Origin: an uncultured Clostridia bacterium
GTDB lineage: Bacteria > Bacillota > Clostridia > TANB77 > CAG-508
Assembly (NCBI GenBank): GCA_947623865.1
Contig: CANQIC010000001.1
Coordinates: 62,001-126,000, forward strand
Length of the DNA: 64,000 nt
Reading direction: 5' to 3'
Each line of letters begins with the position of its first letter. Position 1 is the first letter of the stretch. Under the pieces are notes generated by a model. It did not search any database, was not told where the DNA came from, and saw only the letters and a program-made list of their open reading frames with translations. Shown here one piece after another: positions 53,192-63,719 of this stretch. The translations under genes and the position numbers were made by a program.

Positions 53192-54106
53192 TTATTTTTC
53201 ATACTCCATCCCTTGATATAAATCTTTTTCTCTTAAAAGTTTATTAAGTCCATTCATAATCCATTTTTTATGCAAATTCCATTCTGGGGCTACAAGTAAA
53301 TTCTTTGGTGCATCACCAGATATTCTATGAATAACTATGTCAGGACTAATATGAGTAAGAACATATGCGGCACTTTCTAAATATTCTTCTAGGGATAAAG
53401 GTAAGTACTCGCCCCTTTCGTACATGTCACATAACACAGTATTTTTTACTATGTAGCATGAATGAATTTTAAGTCCTTGTATTTGATGCTTGTTTATAAA
53501 ATCTACAGTATTTTTTAAATCTTCTCTTGTTTCATTTGGTAAACCCACTATTATATGCGTGACTACATCAATGTTATATCTATTTAATAGTTCTACAGCT
53601 TTAGTAAATTCACTACTTAAATAACCACGTCTGATTAATTTTCCAGTTTTATCATTAGAAGTTTGAAGACCAAGTTCAACTGTAACATAGTATTTATCTG
53701 TGTAAGTATGCAATAATTTTATAATATCCCTATTGATACAGTCAGGACGAGTAGCAATAGATAGCCCTACAATTCTATCATCAATTAAAGCAGAATCATA
53801 TTTTCTTTTTAAATTAGGGATAGTATCATAAGTATTAGTAAAGTTCTGAAAATATACAATAAACTTATTTGCTCTTTGAACTTTATAGCTTTTAAAATAA
53901 TTTTCTACTTGCTTTGTAATGCTATTGGTAGAATTTATATGTTCACCAGAACCTTTTTCACTACAAAATATGCATCCTCCAAACCCTAAAGTTCCATCCC
54001 TATTAGGACAAGTAAATCCACCATCAATGCATATTTTTAAAGTTCTCTCACCAAACTTATCTTTCAAATATTTATTTAAATGTCTATATCTTTCTATATT
54101 TTCCAT
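53192..54106 (-). CDS. TIGR01212-type radical SAM protein (YhcC-like)
   Basis: RTLKICIDGGFTCPNRDGTLGFGGCIFCSEKGSGEH. Confidence 0.95.
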   Translation of the reverse strand: MENIERYRHLNKYLKDKFGERTLKICIDGGFTCPNRDGTLGFGGCIFCSEKGSGEHINSTNSITKQVENYFKSYKVQRANKFIVYFQNFTNTYDTIPNLKRKYDSALIDDRIVGLSIATRPDCINRDIIKLLHTYTDKYYVTVELGLQTSNDKTGKLIRRGYLSSEFTKAVELLNRYNIDVVTHIIVGLPNETREDLKNTVDFINKHQIQGLKIHSCYIVKNTVLCDMYERGEYLPLSLEEYLESAAYVLTHISPDIVIHRISGDAPKNLLVAPEWNLHKKWIMNGLNKLLREKDLYQGMEYEK

Positions 54107-54221
54107 AACAAAATCAGTATAACAAAAATTTATCTGTTACACAATGACTAAATTCTCTTATAATTATGGAATATTTTGATTCCTTATGATATATTTAAAA
54201 AAATGTAACAAAGGGGCAATT

Positions 54222-55403
54222 ATGAAATCACAAAATAATGGAATAAAAGATGAAACAAAAATATTAATAATGTTAGCATTTTTTAGTATATCAATGGGAC
54301 TATGGAGCAACTTTAGACAACTATGGTTAGAATCAAATAATATGAATGCTTCTCAGATAAGTAGCATTTTAAGCATTGGTACCTTTATAAGTGCAGTATT
54401 AATATTTATAAGTGCAAAAAGTCTTAAATTAAATAAAATAAAAGGATTTATAACAGGATGTCTATTAATCAACTCAATAAATATGTTTCTATTATTTTTA
54501 ATAGATGGTACAGGTAATCTAAACTTAATAAAAATTTGTATAATTTTAAATATAGTATTAGAAAAATTTGTAATAATTAGCATATATCCATTAATTACAA
54601 CAATACAAAAAAATGAGACTATATATTCAAAAAGAAAATTAGTAGAATATTTATTTAGAGATGTAGGTATTTTAATTGGTGGTATTTTTATTGGTAAAAC
54701 AATATTTAATTTAAACATTGACTATAATATTTGCTTAAGTATATCATTAATATTTATGCTAATTGCAACAGTAATTATTGCAAATATAAAAATAAAATGT
54801 TCAAATAAAAAATCTGAAATATCATTTAAGTATATATTAAAGGATAAAATATTGTTGATATATTTAATATACTATTTTATTGGACAGATAGCAATAAATA
54901 CAGGATTAGGATTAAAAATGCTAATGCTTACAAATCAATTAAATTTCACACCAAGCGGAGCAACTAACTATTTATTAATAACAGGATTAATTGCAGATGT
55001 AATTGGAATATTAGTATTAAAATATTTTACATCTAAAAATGATTATCTTAATATATTTATTAAATTTGGAATTAGATTAATATCATACTTAATAGCATTT
55101 TTATCAAATAATATTATAATAGCAATATTGGCAATTGCATGGTCTATATTAATATCAACTTCATATGAAAATAAAACAGATGGAATATATATAAATAGGG
55201 TTGATACTAAACATCAATTGTTTTTTAGTGATATGAGCTTTGTAGTAGGGACATTTGGAGAATCATTAGGATTATTATTTGCAGGATTTGTATTTCAATA
55301 TGGAGTAAGATATATTTTAGGATTATCTTCATTGTTCATAATACCACAAATACTATTAGCGTACAAACTAATAAATATGAGAAATAAAGAAAAATTGAGA
55401 TGA
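54222..55403 (+). CDS. MFS-type transporter
   Basis: About 12 hydrophobic segments; SISMGLWSNFRQLWLESNNMNASQISSILSIG. Confidence 0.8.
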   Translation: MKSQNNGIKDETKILIMLAFFSISMGLWSNFRQLWLESNNMNASQISSILSIGTFISAVLIFISAKSLKLNKIKGFITGCLLINSINMFLLFLIDGTGNLNLIKICIILNIVLEKFVIISIYPLITTIQKNETIYSKRKLVEYLFRDVGILIGGIFIGKTIFNLNIDYNICLSISLIFMLIATVIIANIKIKCSNKKSEISFKYILKDKILLIYLIYYFIGQIAINTGLGLKMLMLTNQLNFTPSGATNYLLITGLIADVIGILVLKYFTSKNDYLNIFIKFGIRLISYLIAFLSNNIIIAILAIAWSILISTSYENKTDGIYINRVDTKHQLFFSDMSFVVGTFGESLGLLFAGFVFQYGVRYILGLSSLFIIPQILLAYKLINMRNKEKLR

Positions 55404-55418
55404 GAAAATGGAGCAAAT

Positions 55419-56204
55419 ATGAAAGGTGAAGAAAATTTAGAAGAAAAACTATTAATTGCAAAATTAACAGATAAAATTAAAGAATGTAAAACAAAAAATA
55501 GAATAGTAAATACAGAGTTTCTAAATATGTATCAAAAAAACATAGTTAGAAAAGAATTAAACAGATTAAAAGAAAAAAACTATATATTTTTTGGAGGATA
55601 CGAAGATGCAAGTTCTGAAGTGTTAGTAGTATATTCTCAAAAGTTTACAACAGAAATAGTAAAAGAAAGCATAAAAAATATTATAAAAGCAATTAGAGTA
55701 AAACTTCCAAAAGAACTTATAGGAAAATACGAGCATAAAAATTATTTATCTGCAGTAATGGCACAAGGATTGGGAAGAGAACGTATAGGAGATATAATTG
55801 TATATAGTGATGAAGCATATATATTAGTATTAAATGAAAATGCTGAATATTTAAAAAACTCATTACAAAATTTGACTAGATTTAAAAAATCAACAATTGA
55901 TGTTATTAATTATGAATATATTAAAATGAAACCTCAAGAATTCAAATATTTTAATATAAAAGTATCATCAAACAGAATTGATGCCATAGTTGCTGAAATC
56001 GTGAGAACTTCAAGAAATAAAGCCGAAGAATATATAGATAACAAAAGAGTTTCAATAAACTATAAAGAAGAGTTAAAATATACAAAAGCTATAAAGGAAA
56101 ATGATATAATAGTTATAAGAGGAAAGGGCAAGTTTATAATACTTAATATAGGAAATAAAAATGAAAAAGGAAGATTAACTATAGAATTAAAAAAATATAT
56201 ATAG
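55419..56204 (+). CDS. YlmH-like S4-domain RNA-binding protein
   Basis: FGGYEDASSEVLVVY; SAVMAQGLGRERIGDIIV; S4-like SSNRIDAIVAEIVRTSRNKAEEYIDNKRVSINY. Confidence 0.88.
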   Translation: MKGEENLEEKLLIAKLTDKIKECKTKNRIVNTEFLNMYQKNIVRKELNRLKEKNYIFFGGYEDASSEVLVVYSQKFTTEIVKESIKNIIKAIRVKLPKELIGKYEHKNYLSAVMAQGLGRERIGDIIVYSDEAYILVLNENAEYLKNSLQNLTRFKKSTIDVINYEYIKMKPQEFKYFNIKVSSNRIDAIVAEIVRTSRNKAEEYIDNKRVSINYKEELKYTKAIKENDIIVIRGKGKFIILNIGNKNEKGRLTIELKKYI

Positions 56205-56280
56205 AAACTAAAATTGATAGATTATGTAAAATATGATAAAATATATAATACAACTAACCGGCATTGCTGGATTTTAAGGA

Positions 56281-56514
56281 GTGAACAACATGACTGAAAA
56301 AGATTTTGCAAATATGCCTTTAGAAGAATTAGAGGCATACTGTACAAATCTTGAATGCCAGCTTACTAAAGCACATAGATTTCTTCGGAGCCATAGTGAA
56401 GATAAGAAATCGAAATCATATTATGAAGATATCAAAAAAGAACTTGATACTGCTCGTTGGTTTTTTCGAAATCGTCGTATGACAGCTTCGGAGAGAAATT
56501 TTTCAAACACCTAA
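56281..56514 (+). CDS. Small hypothetical protein with atypical Arg codons
   Basis: 77-aa ORF containing CGG, CGA and CGT Arg codons; followed by terminator 56536-56563. Confidence 0.6.
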   Translation: MNNMTEKDFANMPLEELEAYCTNLECQLTKAHRFLRSHSEDKKSKSYYEDIKKELDTARWFFRNRRMTASERNFSNT

Positions 56515-56535
56515 TGATGCTGATACTGGCTAATG

Positions 56536-56563
56536 AAATCCCCTGTTTTGTAAAGGGGATTTT
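56536..56563 (+). terminator. Rho-independent terminator
   Basis: AAATCCCCTgttttgtaaAGGGGATTT. Confidence 0.8.
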
Positions 56564-56653
56564 CGTTTACATAGGTAACATATATTTCCTTGACTTTACA
56601 CATGAAAAGTGGTAATATGTGGTAACACAAAATAGAGATAATAGGAGGAAAGG

Positions 56654-57512
56654 ATGCACGAATTGTTACATATTTTACAACACACAATAGTAGATACAGT
56701 AAAAATACTTCCATTTTTATTAATAGCATACTTAATAATGGAATACATTGAGCATAAAACAACAAATAAAACTAAAGAAGCAATTAAAAAATCTGGAAGA
56801 TTTGGACCTATTATAGGCAGTATATTAGGTATATTTCCACAATGTGGATTTTCAGTAACAGCAACAAATTTATATGCAGGAAGAGTAATAACAATTCGGA
56901 ACATTATTTGCAGTATATTTATCTACTTCAGATGAAATGCTTCCAATATTATTATCAGAAGGTGTATCGGGATCTCTAATACTTAAAATATTAGGAATAA
57001 AAATATTAATAGGAATGATTGCAGGTAGTATAATAGATTTAATATTAAATAGATTTTATAAAAAGACTACCCAAAATAACAAAATAGAAAGTATATGTGA
57101 ACATGACCATTGTCACTGTGAAGAAGGTATATGGAAATCGGCAGTAAAGCATACAATAAATGTATTTATATTTATTTTTATAATATCTTTACTATTAAAT
57201 ATTGCAATTGAATATATTGGAGAAAATAGATTAGTAGGACTAATATCAGATAAACCAATAATAAGTGCATTAATTGCAGCATTAATTGGTTTAATACCAA
57301 ATTGTGCATCATCAGTAATATTAACAGAACTTTATTTATCAAATGTATTAAGTTTAGCAATAATGATAGGAGGATTATTAGTAAATGCAGGCGTAGGATT
57401 AATAGTACTATTCAAGGTAAATCATAATCAAAAAGAAAATATAAAAATAGTATTAGGCTTATATTTAATAGGTGTAATATCAGCAATAATATTACAATAT
57501 TTAATTGCATAA
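56654..57512 (+). CDS. Putative permease/metal efflux membrane protein, read through a +1 frameshift at CGG 56897-56899 (285 aa)
   Basis: Halves join as LYAGRVITI[G]TLFAVFLSTSDEMLPILLSEG; His-rich EHDHCHCEEG loop. Confidence 0.85.
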
Positions 57513-57631
57513 ATTGTTGTTTGTAAAATATAAATTGATTTTATTCTAAAATTCTTATTTCCGTAGATATTTCCTTGAAAAATTGGAAAAAATAAGGTAA
57601 AATAGTTACAAATTAAAATAAAGGGGCAACT

Positions 57632-58166
57632 ATGAAAAAAATTTTATCTATAATAATTATATTTATAACATTTATTTTTATATATTTTTTACAATCAAAT
57701 TTTTTTAGTTGGTTTAATATAGCAGGAGTACAACCAAATCTTTTTATAATCCTTGCATTATTCATAGGAATATTTATAGGAAAGATATATGGTGCCTCTA
57801 TAGGAATAATACTAGGATTACTATTAGATTTATTTATTGGAAAAGCACTTGGAATAAATGCAATAGTATTAGGATTAGCAGGATTTATGCGGAGGAGCTT
57901 TTACTAAAAGCCTTTCAAAAGATAGTAGAATTACAATCATGGTAATGTCAACTACAGCAACATTTGTATGTGAACTAATATCGTATATACTTCAAATAGT
58001 ATTATTTAAATTATCATTTGAACTAGTAGCATTTATAAAAATAATATTATTAGAAATATTATTTAATTCAATGATAATAATAATTATATATCCAATAATT
58101 GAAAAATCAGGAATACTATTGGAAAAGATATTTACAGAAAGCAAAATATTAACTAAATATTACTAA
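57632..58166 (+). CDS. mreD: Rod shape-determining protein MreD, read through a +1 frameshift at CGG 57890-57892 (177 aa)
   Basis: Halves join as GKALGINAIVLGLAGFM[G]GAFTKSLSKDSR; directly upstream of PBP2. Confidence 0.85.
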
Positions 58167-58174
58167 AAACGAAT

Positions 58175-58211
58175 GACATCTTAATCTATGAATGCCTATA
58201 ATTAAGTTGTC
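58175..58211. repeat. Stem-loop repeat family, short copy
   Basis: GACATCTTAA-tctatgaatgcctataa-TTAAGTTGTC. Confidence 0.6.
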
Positions 58212-58263
58212 TAACTTGAAAATTATAATTATAGATTAAAAATAAAGAAGGGAGGAATTGATT

Positions 58264-60336
58264 ATGGACAAAAAGAATGTAAGATATAATATATTAACAG
58301 TAATAGTATATATTATAGGAATTATATTATTAATACAGCTTTTCAACCTTCAAATTGTACATGGAGAAGAATATTTACAAAAATCTAGTTCAAGATTAAC
58401 AAGAGAAAATACAATAGTAGCTGCTAGAGGAGATATATTAGATAGAAACGGAAATACTCTTGCAGGAACTTTTAATCAATATAGTGTAGAAATATATAAA
58501 AGTAAGATAGATACGCAAACATTAAATAATACTTTATTAAAAGTAGTACAAGTTCTAGAATCAAATGAAGATACATATAAAGATGAATTTCCTATTAAAA
58601 TGGATCCAATTGAATTTACAATAAGTGATGAGAAATTAAAAAATTGGTTGAAAGATAATAATTTAAATGAAAATTCATCAGCAGAAGATGTATTACAAAA
58701 ATATAAAAAAAAATATGAAATAAATAACAGCAATATAAAAGAAGTAAGAAAAATAATAGCTATAAGATATGGAATAGAAACAGAAGGTTATAGTAGTATG
58801 AGTTCATATACCATAGCAAAAAATATAAGTACAAAAAGTGTAGCAGTATTTGAAGAACAAAATTTAGAATTTCCTGGTGTATCAATATCAACATCATCTG
58901 TTAGAAAATATTTAAGAGGAAATCTAGCGTCTCATACACTTGGATATATTGGCGAAATAAATGAAGAGGAACTAAAAAATACAGAAGGATATTCTATGAA
59001 TGATTATATAGGAAAAGCGGGTATAGAATATGTATTTGAACCATATTTAAGAGGTAAAAATGGTAAAAAACAAACAGATATGTCAATAGACGGAACAACA
59101 ACAGGAGAATATATAACAGAAGAAGCAGTTCAAGGAAGCGATGTTGTATTAACAATTGATGCAAATCTTCAGGCTGCAACAGAGACTGCATTGAAAAACA
59201 ATATAGAAAAAATAAAAACAGGTGGATTTAGTGAAACTAGAGATGTAAAAGCAGGAGCTGCAGTTGTATTAGATGTAAAAACAGGAGAAGTGCTTGCACT
59301 TGCAAGTTATCCTGATTTTGAACCAGAATTATTTGTTAATGGAATAAGTACAGAAAAATGGAATGAATATACTAATGGAGAGGAAAGTGCATTAGTAAAC
59401 AGGGCAATACAAAGTGCATATGCACCAGGTTCTATATTTAAAATGGTATCTGCAATAGCAGGTTTAGAAACAGGGGCAATTAACTCTACAGAAACTATAT
59501 ATGATACAGGAGTATATCCAGGTGGATATAATCCAAAATGTTGGATTTATTCTAGTTATGGAAGAGGGCATGGTGCCTTAAATGTATCAGGAGCAATAAA
59601 AAATTCATGTAACTATTATTTCTATGAAGTTATAACTAGAATGGGGATAGAAAATCTAGAAAAATATGCGACATATTTTGGATTAGGACAAAAAACAAAT
59701 ATAGAATTACCAGGAGAAGTATCAGGAACACTTGCAGGTAAAACATTATATGATAAGCTAGGACAAACTTGGTACTATGGAAATTCTTTATCTGCAGTAA
59801 TTGGACAAGCAGAAAACAATTTTACTCCAATCCAAATGGCAAGATATATAGCAATGCTTGCAAATGGAGGAAAAGATGTTAAAGTTAGTATTGTAAAAGA
59901 TATAATAGATGCAAATGGTACATCATTGGGAAAAGATGAAATAGAAAAATATACAAAAGAGAAATTAAATTTAACAGAAATAAACAATGAAGATTTAAAT
60001 ATAAAAAAGGAAAACTTAAGTGTAGTATTAGAAGGTATGAAATCAGTTACCACAGAAACTGGAGGAACAGCATATGGTGTATTTAGAGATTTTGATATCG
60101 AAGTAGGTGGAAAAACAGGTTCTGCAGAAGCAGGAGGAAATGTTAATGCATGGTTTGTAGGATTTGCACCATATGATAATCCAGAAATTGCAATAGTAGT
60201 AATGGTAGAAAATGGAGCACATGGATCTTATACTGCAGAAGTCACAAAAGAAATCATAGAGCAACATTTCAAATTAAAAGAAGAAGCAAAAGAAGATGTA
60301 ACAGCAAAGCCATATACAGAACAGCAAAACAATTAA
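58264..60336 (+). CDS. Penicillin-binding protein 2 (peptidoglycan transpeptidase)
   Basis: AARGDILDRNGNTLAGT; APGSIFKMVSAIAGLE; KTGSAEAGG. Confidence 0.96.
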   Translation: MDKKNVRYNILTVIVYIIGIILLIQLFNLQIVHGEEYLQKSSSRLTRENTIVAARGDILDRNGNTLAGTFNQYSVEIYKSKIDTQTLNNTLLKVVQVLESNEDTYKDEFPIKMDPIEFTISDEKLKNWLKDNNLNENSSAEDVLQKYKKKYEINNSNIKEVRKIIAIRYGIETEGYSSMSSYTIAKNISTKSVAVFEEQNLEFPGVSISTSSVRKYLRGNLASHTLGYIGEINEEELKNTEGYSMNDYIGKAGIEYVFEPYLRGKNGKKQTDMSIDGTTTGEYITEEAVQGSDVVLTIDANLQAATETALKNNIEKIKTGGFSETRDVKAGAAVVLDVKTGEVLALASYPDFEPELFVNGISTEKWNEYTNGEESALVNRAIQSAYAPGSIFKMVSAIAGLETGAINSTETIYDTGVYPGGYNPKCWIYSSYGRGHGALNVSGAIKNSCNYYFYEVITRMGIENLEKYATYFGLGQKTNIELPGEVSGTLAGKTLYDKLGQTWYYGNSLSAVIGQAENNFTPIQMARYIAMLANGGKDVKVSIVKDIIDANGTSLGKDEIEKYTKEKLNLTEINNEDLNIKKENLSVVLEGMKSVTTETGGTAYGVFRDFDIEVGGKTGSAEAGGNVNAWFVGFAPYDNPEIAIVVMVENGAHGSYTAEVTKEIIEQHFKLKEEAKEDVTAKPYTEQQNN

Positions 60337-60339
60337 AAT

Positions 60340-60395
60340 ATGCCTCAATCTATGAGGAATGTTAATGACTGAGGCTTGCCATTAAACCTTATAAG
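60340..60395. repeat. Stem-loop repeat family copy
   Basis: TGCCTCA-atctatgaggaatgttaatgac-TGAGGCTTGCCATTAAACCTTATAAGGAC. Confidence 0.75.
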
Positions 60396-60418
60396 GACTA
60401 AATAAAGGAGGAATATAA

Positions 60419-61030
60419 ATGAGAAATCCAGTAGGAATTAGTATGAAAAAAGATGAAATTATAATAAGGATAAGTGAAAAAGCAGCACATGATGAAACAA
60501 TAGAATGCTTAAATAAAAAAATACCAGCATTAAAAAAACTATATAAAACTGAAAAAACACCAATATGTGTAACAGGTAAGATATTAAAAAATAAAGAAAT
60601 AGAAGAAATAAAAAAGATAATAACAGATGAAATTAATGTAAATGTTACATTCGATAGTCCAAAAGTACTAGGCTTACATGGAATAAGAAAAGTATTTGAA
60701 AGAGAAGTAGAGACATCAGAAACTAAATTCTACAAAGGAAGTTTAAGATCAGGTCAAAAAATAGAATTTGAAGGTAGTCTTGTAATATTAGGAGATTTAA
60801 ATGGAGGAGCAGAAGCTATAGCAGGAGAAAACATAGTTATATTAGGTTATTTAAGAGGTTTAGCACATGCTGGAGCAAAAGGAAATAAAAAAGCGATAAT
60901 TGCAGCAAATGAAATAGATTGTCCACAATTAAGAATAGCAAATATAGTAAAAGAAATTGAAAAAGGACAATTAGAAGAGCAATATAAATTTGCATATGTT
61001 AATGACAACAATGAAATAATATTAGAATAA
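60419..61030 (+). CDS. minC: Septum site-determining protein MinC
   Basis: RSGQKIEFEGSLVILGDLNGGAEAIAGENIVILGYLRGLAHAG. Confidence 0.96.
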   Translation: MRNPVGISMKKDEIIIRISEKAAHDETIECLNKKIPALKKLYKTEKTPICVTGKILKNKEIEEIKKIITDEINVNVTFDSPKVLGLHGIRKVFEREVETSETKFYKGSLRSGQKIEFEGSLVILGDLNGGAEAIAGENIVILGYLRGLAHAGAKGNKKAIIAANEIDCPQLRIANIVKEIEKGQLEEQYKFAYVNDNNEIILE

Positions 61031-61143
61031 ATTGTAATTTGTTTGTGAGAGGAAAATCCTAGGGACTGTCCCTAAAAATCACCAATTTTGGGGATTTTTG
61101 GGACTGTCCTGAATTTTCCGAACATGAAACAAACAACAATTTA
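61029..61143. repeat. About 115-bp palindromic repeat (MITE/REP-like), copy 2
   Basis: GAGAGGAAAATCCTAGGGACTGTCCCTAAAAATCACCAATTTTGGGGATTTTTGGGACTGTCCTGAATTTTCC; near-identical to 2764-2875. Confidence 0.85.
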
Positions 61144-61316
61144 TGATAGTAGCAACAAAATTAATGATATAAATAAAAGTTGGTCTTTAACCCCTTCGTT
61201 ATATAAAAAAAGCAAAAGACATATCAGAAGAATGTCATCAAAGTAAAGAGTAATTCCAAATATTTCAAAACAATTATTATCATTTCCAAAAGGCAATGCA
61301 TTATAAATGCTATCTA

Positions 61317-61763
61317 TCATTTCTTTTTGTCACCACCCATAAAAGGAAATACATCCATAGCTTTACTCATATTCATAAGTTGTATATATTGATCCACCTT
61401 TGATTTTCTACTATCTTTTAGATATGGTTTTAAAGATTGTAGCAAATTAGAGCGTGGGTCATCTTTTGTATTAATTTTATCTATAATAGTTTTCATTCTC
61501 ATTATAGTTTCAAAATCTATCCCACTGTTCTCAAAATTACTATTCTGATTATTTGTAGAACTAGATGACTGATTATTATAATCTTGATGAGAAGAGCTAT
61601 CACAAGTATTACTACTAGAATTTGTATTATTACTATGATTATTAGAATTATTAAGCATATTAAATAAATTATTTATCATTTCGGGTGAAATATTATTCTG
61701 ACTAGCAACGTTATTTAATTTATCAAAAACATCTGACATATCTTCATTATTCAAGATTATCAA
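61317..61763 (-). CDS. Asn/Ser-rich hypothetical protein
   Basis: Low-complexity NNSNNHSNNTNSSSNTCDSSSHQDYNNQSSSSTNNQ with structured C-terminus. Confidence 0.6.
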   Translation of the reverse strand: MIILNNEDMSDVFDKLNNVASQNNISPEMINNLFNMLNNSNNHSNNTNSSSNTCDSSSHQDYNNQSSSSTNNQNSNFENSGIDFETIMRMKTIIDKINTKDDPRSNLLQSLKPYLKDSRKSKVDQYIQLMNMSKAMDVFPFMGGDKKK

Positions 61764-61768
61764 TCTCC

Positions 61769-61921
61769 TTATTTATTTTTGTTTATTTCTTTCAAAATTT
61801 CATCCTTACTTTTAGTCTGAAGGATTTGATTAGCTTTTGCAATTCCAGCTTCTAATTCTTTTTTATCCATTTTAGATAGCATCTCCATCATTTTTGCCAT
61901 ATCAAAATTATTAGTATTCAT
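61769..61921 (-). CDS. Small 50-aa hypothetical protein, not in the ORF track
   Basis: MNTNNFDMAKMMEMLSKMDKKELEAGIAKANQILQTKSKDEILKEINKNK*; GGAGG upstream on minus strand. Confidence 0.65.
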   Translation of the reverse strand: MNTNNFDMAKMMEMLSKMDKKELEAGIAKANQILQTKSKDEILKEINKNK

Positions 61922-62241
61922 AAAAAACCTCCACTCTAACAATTAAAATAGTATAATCTATAAAAACCTACTAATGTTAAATTGTTATAATAAAAAAAGG
62001 TTTTTATTAGCCGATTTAAGTTTTCGAATATAGTGAGAAAATCTTAAAGGCAATAGCGATTATAGCAGAGTTAATGAAAAACTTAGCTTTACATTAACTA
62101 GCATTCCTATTTTAACTATATGTATTAATACCATATGATATTCAAATAAATAAAAAGTGTTACAAAAAAAAGACCATAAGGTCTTAAAATTTTAATTTGT
62201 TTCATGTCCTGAATTTCCAGACGATTAAATCTGTTGCAAAT

Positions 62242-62326
62242 GATGTAGGGGTCGGTCTTGACCGACTTCTACACAATATGAAATGGGTGAAAAAGGGGCC
62301 AGGCCCCTTTTTCACCCATTTCATAC
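62242..62326. repeat. Perfect long palindrome plus hairpin, copy B (reversed order relative to copy A)
   Basis: TGTAGGGGTCGGTCTTGACCGACTTCTACACAATATGAAATGGGTGAAAAAGGGGCCAGGCCCCTTTTTCACCCATTTCAT. Confidence 0.85.
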
Positions 62327-62336
62327 AGACAACAAT

Positions 62337-63617
<1,281 letters not shown>

Positions 63618-63719
63618 CTATTAAAATAAAATATGTTCCTCCCTTTTTAAGAAGAACATATTTATTATCATATAAAAGACTAAAAAAGTCAATAGGAAAA
63701 AAGGCACAGACCTTTTTTA

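Noticed and set aside
2429-57892. Ordinary pseudogenes or random sequencing indels as the explanation for the ten split genes
   Set aside because: Not fully excluded, but random indels would not all be a C placed exactly before an in-frame GGN codon, and essential genes such as ftsA would not be pseudogenes. A sequence-specific base-calling artefact remains the alternative to test with raw reads.
2429-57892. P-site tRNA slippage as the frameshift mechanism
   Set aside because: The ten preceding codons (GGA, TAC, AAG, CTC, TCA, CTT, AAC, GTT, ATT, ATG) share no slippery pattern and mostly could not re-pair at +1.
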